28,343 nt of DNA from Candidatus Pelearchaeum sp. (GTDB lineage Archaea > Thermoproteota > Nitrososphaeria_A > Caldarchaeales > Caldarchaeaceae), in assembly GCA_015520425.1 (NCBI GenBank), contig WAQC01000111.1, positions 1-28,343 of the forward strand, in the 5' to 3' direction. The notes under the pieces were generated by a model. The model was not told where the DNA came from, ran no database searches, and was given only the letters and a program-made list of their open reading frames with translations. Below, piece by piece: positions 16,309 through 22,512 of the stretch (its first letter is position 1; each line of letters opens with the position of its first letter). Both the position numbers and the translations under genes were made by a program.

Positions 16309-16848
16309 TCATAGGCGTATTTTCTGCAATACGCGTTCCGCGTTTTCTATCCGACGTGATAGTATGTATGCATTTAGAGTTAGGAGGGCGGCTGCTATGA
16401 GCGAGGGTAGCATGCCGAGAGATGCTATAAGTGAGCCGCCGAGTAGGAGTAGTGAAGGTGTCCAGCTACAGCAGAGATAACCTGCGCTCACTAGGCTCGC
16501 CACGATTGCCGCAGCCCCGCTCCCCGAACCCGCGAGCAAGCACGAACGGAGCATACCAGCGCGATAAATTTGCCATAGATACGCGATATTCAAGCCAAAT
16601 AAGAAAGAAAGTAGAAAACCCAACAACAATGGATAAATTCTAACCATTATTAGGAATCCATTACCTACTATCTCTAGACCAGGTCCAGAATATGTCTCGC
16701 TACTGAAGAATACATAGACAATCTTTACGCTTTTTATCCCATAAGACGGTGTAGGAAGATATTGTATGGAGCCTGTGAAGTATGTGTAGAAAAGGTAATA
16801 CCCGACCAGCGCTAGGATTAATATGGTCAGCTTTGGCCGGTAAAACAT
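16309..16848 (-). CDS. Membrane protein with Cys-Cys-x3-Pro motif, copper-cluster associated
   Basis: A 179-residue membrane protein with an N-terminal helix (about 7-27), a short external segment (about 28-60), and three or four further helices. In the penultimate hydrophobic region it has GYLCCSWTPSLLLLGG, with Cys126 and Cys127 followed by Pro131. This resembles the CC-x-x-P signature in the first helix of MerT-type metal transporters, though it is not a convincing MerT homologue overall. It starts four bases after the SCO1 stop on the same strand, so the two are almost certainly one operon. A role in moving or sensing copper in the membrane is inferred from this context and the cysteine pair. 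The C-terminus is a basic cytoplasmic tail. Confidence 0.75.
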   Translation of the reverse strand: MFYRPKLTILILALVGYYLFYTYFTGSIQYLPTPSYGIKSVKIVYVFFSSETYSGPGLEIVGNGFLIMVRIYPLLLGFLLSFLFGLNIAYLWQIYRAGMLRSCLLAGSGSGAAAIVASLVSAGYLCCSWTPSLLLLGGSLIASLGMLPSLIAAALLTLNAYILSRRIENAERVLQKIRL

Positions 16849-16852
16849 GCGA

Positions 16853-17476
16853 TCACCTACTTAATAGATATCTCACTGCCTTAACATACTCCTCTGGGTC
16901 CATCTCAGGGGTGAGCGCCAGCCTCATTACCATGTTCTTATCAGCTACGAATACAAATGCTGGATGGGTAACGAAATAATTACCCTGCTCGTCCTTCTCA
17001 GTATAAAGCGGCTTTACTTTATAAAGCTTCCAGACTTCCTCAACCATATCACGCGGCCCCGATAAGCCAATTATCCTATCACTATACCTCTCCAGATGTA
17101 TTCTTATAACCTCTGGAGTATCGCGGTCAGGGTCAACCGTCACAAATATCATTGCTACCTTATCTATATCTGGGCCCAGCTTCTCAGCTAGATATGCGTA
17201 TCTGCTTAAAACCAGTGGGCATATGTCTGGACAGTTAGTATAGCCGAAGAATAACAGTATAACCTTACCCTTAACGCTGGATAATCTAAACAAATTGCCA
17301 TATTGGTCTATGAGTTCAAAGTCTTTAAGCTTCTCTGGCTGTAGCTCTATTGCCGGCTTGTAGCTTTCTTGATAAAACAACGCTTGCATTATGCTACCCA
17401 CCGCTGCTATAGCTATAACCGCAGCAGCTATCGGAATCGCTATCTTCAGCGTTCTTTTCATAGTAGATTCATTCAA
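16853..17476 (-). CDS. SCO1/SenC copper chaperone
   Basis: A membrane-anchored thioredoxin-fold protein of the SCO family, which delivers copper or reduces cysteines during CuA-centre assembly in cytochrome oxidase. An N-terminal helix (about residues 10-35) anchors the domain outside the membrane. The copper ligands are visible: NCPDICP with Cys82 and Cys86, and His171 in YFVTHPAFVF. Also seen are the DQYGN region, FFGYTNCPD and VTVDPDRDTPE, all typical. Two ATGs (17476, 17461) are possible; a TATA-like TTTAATA at 17494-17500 slightly favours 17476. It is divergent from the PCuAC gene and followed directly by the Cys-Cys membrane protein. Length is typical of the family. Confidence 0.93.
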   Translation of the reverse strand: MNESTMKRTLKIAIPIAAAVIAIAAVGSIMQALFYQESYKPAIELQPEKLKDFELIDQYGNLFRLSSVKGKVILLFFGYTNCPDICPLVLSRYAYLAEKLGPDIDKVAMIFVTVDPDRDTPEVIRIHLERYSDRIIGLSGPRDMVEEVWKLYKVKPLYTEKDEQGNYFVTHPAFVFVADKNMVMRLALTPEMDPEEYVKAVRYLLSR

Positions 17477-17570
17477 AGATTATGAGCATATTGTATTAAA
17501 TTTTCTGCCTATATTTTTCATAATCGTACCAGAAAATCTATTACCCCCACAGGTTCTCCAACACACTAAG

Positions 17571-17996
17571 ATGAAGAAAATAGTCATCATAGTTATCATC
17601 TTAATTGTTATAATTGCTGTGATTGGTTTTCTTTATAGGCCGATAATAACTGTAGAGGGCGCTTATGTCAAGCTAGGCTTGCGTAACGCTGCTGGATATA
17701 TGACGCTACGCAACTATGGACTTGTACAAGATTGCGTGATTGGTGTTGAGTTCATCCAGCCCCAAGGAGTGAAGGCCATGTTGCATAAAACTGAGATGGA
17801 TAAATCCACAGGAACTATGAAGATGGTGCATGTTGAGAAGGTATGCATAGCGCCGTTCCAGACGTTTGAATTCAAGCCTGGCGGGTATCATATCATGATA
17901 ATGAAGGAATTATCTGACTTTAATGAGGTGAAGTTCAGACTACGGCTTGAAAGTGGTGCTTTGATAGACGTAACTGCGCCAGTAATGGTGAAATAG
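17571..17996 (+). CDS. PCuAC (DUF461) copper chaperone, membrane-anchored
   Basis: A 141-residue extracytoplasmic Cu(I) chaperone. In bacteria PCuAC proteins load the CuA site of cytochrome oxidase, together with SCO. Seen: an N-terminal membrane helix (residues 3-21), the conserved AGYMTLRNYG, and the copper site made by His72, Met83/Met85, and His107-x-Met109 in KPGGYHIMIM. Met85 lies 22 residues before His107, as in the H(M)x10Mx21HxM motif. The spacing from His72 is two residues longer than usual. The start is ATG at 17571, with AT-rich promoter-like sequence at 17508-17552. It is divergent from SCO1 and followed after 13 bases by the redoxin gene. Confidence 0.9.
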   Translation: MKKIVIIVIILIVIIAVIGFLYRPIITVEGAYVKLGLRNAAGYMTLRNYGLVQDCVIGVEFIQPQGVKAMLHKTEMDKSTGTMKMVHVEKVCIAPFQTFEFKPGGYHIMIMKELSDFNEVKFRLRLESGALIDVTAPVMVK

Positions 17997-18009
17997 AGAG
18001 GTCCCAGCT

Positions 18010-18588
18010 ATGAGGAGAAATATTATCCTTTTTTCTCTGGCTGTGGTTCTCTTGATAATTCCAACAGGTCTTAGTTTAGTTTTTCTTGGGATAATCAAGC
18101 AAGATGCGAATATTATTGATTTTGAGGTTGAGCTCTTGACAGCCGATGGTGGTTCTAGGATGTTTAGGATAAGTGAGCTGCGTGGGAAGCCTGTGATACT
18201 TGAATTCACGTACGTAGGGTGCGCTGGGTGCGAGTATCTTCATAGACTGGGCTATATGCAGGAGCTTTATGATAAATATCGGGGCAAGATAGAGATAGTC
18301 ACGATATTCCTCTATTATGGTGATGAGGATTTAGATAGGTTGCGAAAGTATAAGGAGGAGTTTAACCTGAACTGGGACTATGTAGCGGTTGATAGGAAGG
18401 GTGGCCTCATAATGGAGCTGAAGCTTCCCGCCCTCTTTTCACATATATTCCTAGATGAGAATGGTGTTGAGCGTTTTAGAACGTTTGGAGATATAAGGCG
18501 CGTCAAGGAGCTCTATCCAAAGGTTATAGAACTCCTCATAAACCACGACTACGAAAAGCTACGACGGCTCAGCGAGTCTATATCTTGA
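18010..18588 (+). CDS. Membrane-anchored thioredoxin-like redoxin (CxxC)
   Basis: A 192-residue TlpA/ResA/AhpC-type thioredoxin-fold protein. An N-terminal helix (about 5-29) anchors it; the domain begins at IIDFEVELLTADG. Seen: ISELRGKPVILEF, then the redox site FTYVGCAGCEYL with Cys71 and Cys74, a TIFLYYGDED strand-turn, and LDENGVERFRTFGD. The CAGC motif sits in the place of TlpA CxxC. By analogy with bacterial TlpA it could keep SCO and CuA cysteines reduced, which is inference from its position in the copper operon. The ATG at 18010 follows GAGAGGTC. Its last 11 bases overlap the convergent regulator gene. Confidence 0.85.
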   Translation: MRRNIILFSLAVVLLIIPTGLSLVFLGIIKQDANIIDFEVELLTADGGSRMFRISELRGKPVILEFTYVGCAGCEYLHRLGYMQELYDKYRGKIEIVTIFLYYGDEDLDRLRKYKEEFNLNWDYVAVDRKGGLIMELKLPALFSHIFLDENGVERFRTFGDIRRVKELYPKVIELLINHDYEKLRRLSESIS

Positions 18589-19108
18589 AGTCCCACATTC
18601 CTATCCATCTACTCGTAAGCCTGCTCATTATGCCGCTCTCCAGCACGTCTAGTAGGTTCTTCACCTTCTCATGCTCCGTCAAGAAGTATCTAACATGCCC
18701 ATCCTCCAGCCTCTCTTTTGAGATTATACGCATGGCTTCTAGACGTTTCAGATACCATGCCACAGTTGAGGGTGATAGGTTTAGAACCTTCACCAACTCA
18801 TTAAACGTGGCTTCTTGATTCATCACCAGAAACCTTAGAATCTTCTTTATGTTGGGCTGGCGTAGTATTCCTATTACCTTAGCATCGTCAGGTATTATCT
18901 CCGAGGGGTAGAAACGGGTGTATCCGAGTATGTGGTGCCGCTTCACGAGCCCCTCGTCTTCAAGCCGCTCAAGATGATACTGCAACGTGCCGTTGGGAAC
19001 GCCTAATGCGCGCTGAATACCCTTGAAGTGTAGGCCAGGTATGCTGATTATCAGGCCGAGTATCCTTTCTTTAAGGCTATTATTCTCAAACTCTCCTGAG
19101 CCGCTCAT
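18578..19108 (-). CDS. Tandem winged-helix transcription regulator
   Basis: A 176-residue cytosolic protein with two wHTH domains in a row, at about residues 11-71 (SIPGLHFKGIQRALGVPN, then TLQYHLERLEDEGLV) and 84-146 (NQEATFNELVKVLNLSPS, then TVAWYLKRLEAMRII). This double wHTH architecture occurs in predicted archaeal regulators (COG3398-like). No metal-binding cysteines are present, so it is not an obvious copper sensor by itself. GGAGGG sits six bases before the ATG at 19108, which I prefer over the ATG three bases upstream. It overlaps the upstream membrane gene and the downstream redoxin gene end. It probably controls the surrounding copper genes; that is inferred from position only. Confidence 0.85.
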   Translation of the reverse strand: MSGSGEFENNSLKERILGLIISIPGLHFKGIQRALGVPNGTLQYHLERLEDEGLVKRHHILGYTRFYPSEIIPDDAKVIGILRQPNIKKILRFLVMNQEATFNELVKVLNLSPSTVAWYLKRLEAMRIISKERLEDGHVRYFLTEHEKVKNLLDVLESGIMSRLTSRWIGMWDFKI

Positions 19109-19475
19109 CATCTCCCTCCCTCACCAAAAGCCCGCCTATCAGCAGGCTTATCATCAGAACATCCAGCCAGTGGCTTATCGGGTCGTTTATGACGGGAATC
19201 ATGGGCTCGCGGAGGAGCATGTATGAGGAGCTTAGGAATGTAAGCGCCTGATTAACAGCTAACACTCCGAAGGCTGTCATTAGGAAGAAGAACTGCCGCC
19301 TCCCGTCTTGTAGATACGCGTGAATGGCTACTACCAGAAGGAATACGGAGAGGACAAGCGAGAGAAGATGGACAGCATCGTGAAGCGATACTACAAGAGC
19401 TCGCGAGCTGAGTATGCTGAGGACTAACGGCATTAACGCGAAGAACGATACCGAGCTATTTCGGACTTTAATCAT
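19086..19475 (-). CDS. Four-helix membrane protein paired with the regulator
   Basis: A 129-residue membrane protein with about four hydrophobic helices (roughly 9-28, 34-53, 60-81 and 100-120). A conserved-looking polar segment, ISHWLDVLMISLL, opens the last helix, and HDAVHLLSLVL opens the second; the histidines could bind a ligand. Its 3' end overlaps the start of the tandem wHTH gene by 23 bases, so translation is probably coupled. Small membrane proteins encoded just before a two-wHTH regulator suggest a membrane-sensor and DNA-binding pair, but I know of no proof for this one. The start is ATG at 19475, with TATATAAG (19490-19497) about 20 bases upstream. Confidence 0.72.
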   Translation of the reverse strand: MIKVRNSSVSFFALMPLVLSILSSRALVVSLHDAVHLLSLVLSVFLLVVAIHAYLQDGRRQFFFLMTAFGVLAVNQALTFLSSSYMLLREPMIPVINDPISHWLDVLMISLLIGGLLVREGDDERLRRV

Positions 19476-19489
19476 GAAAGCCCGACATC

Positions 19490-19497
19490 TTATATAG
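19490..19497 (-). promoter_or_regulatory. TATA box of regulator operon
   Basis: On the minus strand this reads CTATATAAG, a strong TATA box. A start about 25 bases downstream falls close to the ATG at 19475, so the message is leaderless or nearly so. Confidence 0.6.
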
Positions 19498-19558
19498 CCC
19501 GCGTCTTCTCATTTAAGTATAACGGTACAATCATCAAAAAGTTAGACTACCGTACCAT

Positions 19559-19602
19559 AAGCCCCTTAATGAGCATGTAAATGACTAAGCCACTAAGGGC
19601 TT
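19559..19602 (+). repeat. Inverted repeat overlapping a start codon
   Basis: AAGCCCCTTA (19559-19568) and TAAGGGCTT (19594-19602) can pair as a nine-base stem with one bulged C. The right arm runs into the TTG at 19601. If transcribed from the TATA-like sequence near 19512-19522, the hairpin would sit in the leader of the YcnI-like gene. Confidence 0.35.
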
Positions 19603-20107
19603 GATTACGTTGAGGCTCTCATTGCAATTAATTATCATTGTTCTGATGCTCCTCATGGTTCCGCCAGCCAATGCCCACGCAGTTATAGCTCCTAACAGCT
19701 CTGAAACAGGTGAAATAGAGACCTACGTAATAACGGTGATAGGTGAGCGCGAAGTGCCTAACACTAAAGTTGTATTGAGAATACCGAATGATTTCCAGAT
19801 AATTTCTGTGGAAACAATAGCTGGCTGGAGTTATGAGACATCAAGCACACAGATAACTTGGTATGGCAAGCTCGGTTTAGGCGAATCTATAGAGCTGAGA
19901 TTCACAGCTAAAAACCCGACCAAAGAAGGGACTTACAAATTCACAATAAAACAATACTACGCAGATGGAAACATTACCGAATGGAACTTCCCAGGAACCT
20001 GGGTAGAAATAACACCCGAGAAGCAACAAGAAGTTCTTCTACCGATAATTATTGGCGTAATGGCTGCGGCTCTGTTTCTATTCTTCCTAACCAAACGTAA
20101 AAAATAA
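19601..20107 (+). CDS. YcnI/DUF1775-like exported copper-binding protein
   Basis: A 168-residue exported and anchored protein resembling the YcnI copper-binding domain. An N-terminal signal (hydrophobic 8-20, then VPPANA) should be cut to leave HAVIAPNSS with His26 first, the position that binds copper in Bacillus YcnI. Glu40 in IETYVITV matches the YcnI acidic ligand, followed by VPNTKVVLRIPNDF, a typical strand pair. A C-terminal helix (about 145-163) and KRKK tail anchor it. TTG at 19610 is an alternative start giving a tidier signal peptide. It is divergent from the regulator operon and followed by a haem-type membrane protein. A role in copper handling is inferred from family and context. 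Confidence 0.78.
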   Translation: MITLRLSLQLIIIVLMLLMVPPANAHAVIAPNSSETGEIETYVITVIGEREVPNTKVVLRIPNDFQIISVETIAGWSYETSSTQITWYGKLGLGESIELRFTAKNPTKEGTYKFTIKQYYADGNITEWNFPGTWVEITPEKQQEVLLPIIIGVMAAALFLFFLTKRKK

Positions 20108-20122
20108 AATTATAACAACACT

Positions 20123-20133
20123 TATATTATTCT
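20123..20133 (+). promoter_or_regulatory. TATA-like element upstream of 20151 gene
   Basis: CTTATATTATT lies about 23 bases before the ATG at 20151. It would give a leaderless transcript, so this gene can be expressed apart from the YcnI-like gene ahead of it. Confidence 0.45.
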
Positions 20134-20150
20134 GCCGGTGTGATAGTAAC

Positions 20151-20516
20151 ATGAGTAAAGTAGCTAAAATAGCCTTGTTGGTTGCGGTAATTTTGGCTAT
20201 AGTGCAGATATTCATAGGTTTTAGAATGGCTGGAGACGAAACACAGCTCATGACATCTCACGTTAGCCTAGCATTCTTAATCACGGGACTTGCGGCACTT
20301 GCTATAGTTACTGCAAGAGGATATACAATTATGCGCATAGTCGTTCTAGTAGCTATAGTCCTACTAGCGCTACAGATTAGTGTGGGCTTCGGCCTTATGA
20401 TGGGGGCTATGAGCGAGGCCATGGAAACAATACACACGCTTCTCGCTATAGCGATAACCGTAACACTAGCCGGAGGAGCAGTACTAGGCCAGAAACAACC
20501 ATTTATAAAATCATAA
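20151..20516 (+). CDS. Compact four-helix membrane protein, haem A synthase-like
   Basis: A 121-residue protein with four membrane helices arranged as two similar halves. The halves align: LVAVILAIVQIFIGF, a short loop, then His37-VSLAFLITG; and LVAIVLLALQISVGF, a short loop, then His95-TLLAIAITV. Each half has Gln, Gly and one His at the head of the second helix, a layout suited to axial haem ligands. The Q-x3-G...H pattern recalls one half of CtaA/COX15; a compact four-helix haem A synthase has been described from Aeropyrum. This protein may be a still smaller relative or a haem-binding cytochrome of the same fold. Position in the copper module supports a link to oxidase assembly. Function remains unproven. 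Confidence 0.7.
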   Translation: MSKVAKIALLVAVILAIVQIFIGFRMAGDETQLMTSHVSLAFLITGLAALAIVTARGYTIMRIVVLVAIVLLALQISVGFGLMMGAMSEAMETIHTLLAIAITVTLAGGAVLGQKQPFIKS

Positions 20517-20532
20517 CACCATATATTATAAT

Positions 20533-20545
20533 CCCCCTGGGGTAG
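20533..20545 (-). repeat. Second copy of the CTACCCCAGGGGG motif
   Basis: CCCCCTGGGGTAG is the exact inverse of the motif at 10492-10504. It lies just downstream of ATATATTATAA (20522-20532), between that TATA-like stretch and the TTG of the DUF72 gene, where a bound repressor would block transcription. It may also be coincidence. Confidence 0.35.
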
Positions 20546-20559
20546 AAATAGTATAGCAG

Positions 20560-21717
20560 TTGGGCAAAATACTGCTAGGTACCTCTGGCTGGAGCTACGA
20601 AGAATGGGTAGGGCCATTCTACGCGAGCAAATCCGAGCCGAAGCTCCAACGCTACAGCAGCATATTTGAGACTGTGGAGATAGACTCAACTTTCTACTCC
20701 TATCCGACTGAGAAGACCGTGCTGGGCATGGCTAGGGCGGTGCCTCCAGGCTTCGTGTTTGCGGCCAAGGTTCCGCGCGAGATTACGCATAGGCGTGCTC
20801 TTGACATTAAGTATGGCGCTGCCGAGGCTATGGATAGGTTTGTGAAGCTGATGAAACCCATGGGCGATGCTGGGGTGTTGGGCTGCCTCCTCATACAGCT
20901 CCCGCCAAGCATGCGCTACAACCCAGAACGGCTGGAGAGCTTCCTAGAACGTATAGATAGGGAGTTTAGTATAGCTGTTGAGTTCAGGCATCCGAGCTGG
21001 ATGAATGATGAGGCATTCACGCTCCTACGGCGGCTTGACGTGGCATATACAATCGTTGACGAGCCCCTTCTCCCCTCTCGCGTGGAGGCTACGGCTGACT
21101 TCGCATACGTCAGGTGGCATGGGCGGGGTAAGAGGCCGTGGTATAACTATCATTACACCGAGGCGGAGCTTAGGGGCTGGGTGGAGAAACTGAAAGAGCT
21201 CCAAGGAAGGGTTAAGCGCGTCTATGGATACTTTAACAACCACTTCCACGGGTATGCTGTTCATAACTGTATTCAGGTCTTGGAGATGCTCGGCATGGCT
21301 GATGAGCGGCATAAGGCGGTGAAGACTAGGCTGGAGAACTACTACCTCATGGGCGGCGTGGGCCCAGAGGAGGCTGCTCTAACGGCATCCCCAGAAGAAA
21401 AGACACGCCTACTATCCTCGTTGGTGGATATACCGCGGTTCAAGAGAGCCAGAGAAATACCAGAAGACCAGCTCCAACTAATCATATCCACGGAGAATTA
21501 CGTGGAGGCCAAGGTGAAGAGCTACACCGTGGTAATAGACGCTGAGCATAAGGTAATAGCACATGACTGCGATGACTGGAAGAAAGAACACGGGCAGAAG
21601 CGGCTTTGTAAGCATGTGGTAAGGCTGTTTCTAACGCTCCCAGAGGAGACAGCAATACCCATGCTGCGAAAACTGAAGGAAGAGCTGCAGAGTTGGAGCT
21701 TCTCCACCGAAATATAG
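20560..21717 (+). CDS. DUF72 family TIM-barrel protein with C-terminal SWIM-like zinc domain
   Basis: A 385-residue protein in two parts. Residues 1 to about 250 are a DUF72 (YecE-like) TIM barrel of unknown biochemical role: GTSGWSYEEWVGPFY, ETVEIDSTFYSYP, FAAKVPREITH, LIQLPPSM, AVEFRHPSW, FAYVRWHGRG and VYGYFNNHFHGYAVHN are all family signatures. Residues about 300-370 carry an extra domain with His335-x-Cys337 and Cys350-x-His352 (CKHVVRLFL). That resembles a SWIM zinc finger (CxC...CxH) with His replacing the first Cys. SWIM domains bind DNA or proteins. The start is TTG at 20560 following a TATA-like element and a repeated GC-rich motif. Confidence 0.87.
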   Translation: MGKILLGTSGWSYEEWVGPFYASKSEPKLQRYSSIFETVEIDSTFYSYPTEKTVLGMARAVPPGFVFAAKVPREITHRRALDIKYGAAEAMDRFVKLMKPMGDAGVLGCLLIQLPPSMRYNPERLESFLERIDREFSIAVEFRHPSWMNDEAFTLLRRLDVAYTIVDEPLLPSRVEATADFAYVRWHGRGKRPWYNYHYTEAELRGWVEKLKELQGRVKRVYGYFNNHFHGYAVHNCIQVLEMLGMADERHKAVKTRLENYYLMGGVGPEEAALTASPEEKTRLLSSLVDIPRFKRAREIPEDQLQLIISTENYVEAKVKSYTVVIDAEHKVIAHDCDDWKKEHGQKRLCKHVVRLFLTLPEETAIPMLRKLKEELQSWSFSTEI

Positions 21718-21763
21718 AGAAAGAATAACCGTAGATTATGTTTATCTCTGGTCATATACCCTC

Positions 21764-22309
21764 ATGCTGGATGGTGCGCTGGAGATGGTTAGCATAGTGG
21801 TTGTCGGCTTCCTAGTTGCTACGCTGGTGCTTTACGTTATAGGCTATCTGAAAGACCCTTCAAGCGTGGCTAAGGCTGCGAAGAATACGATGGGCATGTT
21901 GTTTGACCCCTCTCAAGGCTTCGCATACATAGTTGTTGCCGCATTCTTCCTAGCGAGCATGCTGTCAATACTACTGCCAAGCGATATGATGGCCAGCTAC
22001 CTAGGGAGAGAATCTGGAATGCGGGGAATACTGATAGGCACGGCAGCGGGAGCGCTAACACCTGGAGGCCCGTTCCTCTTCTTCCCAATCCTACTAAGCC
22101 TATACAAGGCAGGCGCGTCTGTAGGCCCCTTAATAGCATACATCTCAGCCTGGGCTCTGATAGCAGTCCATAGAATATTCGCCTGGGAAATACCGCTCAT
22201 GGGCCTGCCATTCACAGCAACACGACTAGCAATCTCCGCCGCAATCCCGATAATACTCGGCCTAGCAGGCCAATACCTACACGACCTCCTCTTCAACCAA
22301 GCAACATAA
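21764..22309 (+). CDS. Half-length permease (PF03773/ArsP-like)
   Basis: A 181-residue membrane protein with about five helices resembling one half of the predicted permease family that includes ArsP and YraQ. The signature GTAAGALTPGGPFLFFPI lies at residues 92-109, in the place of the conserved re-entrant segment. Full-length relatives are about 300 residues with two such halves, so this one would need to pair as a dimer. No cysteine motif indicates its substrate. ATG at 21764 has a TATA-like ATGTTTATC at 21738-21746, giving a leaderless transcript. It lies about 45 bases after the DUF72 gene and directly before tRNA-Asp on the other strand. Confidence 0.75.
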   Translation: MLDGALEMVSIVVVGFLVATLVLYVIGYLKDPSSVAKAAKNTMGMLFDPSQGFAYIVVAAFFLASMLSILLPSDMMASYLGRESGMRGILIGTAAGALTPGGPFLFFPILLSLYKAGASVGPLIAYISAWALIAVHRIFAWEIPLMGLPFTATRLAISAAIPIILGLAGQYLHDLLFNQAT

Positions 22310-22316
22310 TATTTGT

Positions 22317-22393
22317 TGGCGCCCTGGCCGGGATTTGAACCCGGGTCCGGCGGGCGACAGCCGCCGATGCTATCCTGGCTATACCACCAGGGC
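22317..22393 (-). tRNA. tRNA-Asp (GTC)
   Basis: The minus strand gives a full cloverleaf: acceptor GCCCTGG/CCAGGGC, an anticodon stem GGCGG/CCGCC around the loop CTGTCGC (anticodon GTC), T stem CCGGG/CCCGG around TTCAAAT, discriminator G73 and an encoded CCA. The D stem has an apparent A12-C23 mismatch and two G-U pairs. There is no intron. A TATA-like TAAAATA on the minus strand near 22424-22431 is a possible promoter. Confidence 0.95.
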
Positions 22394-22471
22394 TTGTTTT
22401 CGCGTTATTGCTAAGGGGTTATTTTAGGCTTGTTTCCTGGGTGTTTTTAAGGTTGGCATAGGCCGTGGTAA

Positions 22472-22483
22472 GGTCTTTATAGG
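22472..22483 (+). promoter_or_regulatory. Promoter and ribosome-binding site of guaB operon
   Basis: TCTTTATAGGCC is a plausible TATA region. Transcription about 25 bases on would begin near 22502, right at GGAGGGA, which sits six bases before the TTG at 22513. This decides the TTG start. Confidence 0.5.
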
Positions 22484-22512
22484 CCTTGCTGGGGGCGTTT
22501 TGGAGGGATATT

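Noticed and set aside
17391..17570. N-terminal extension of the PCuAC frame by 60 codons
   Set aside because: It runs through the SCO1 start region on the other strand and lacks family similarity. The ATG at 17571 opens a proper membrane anchor.
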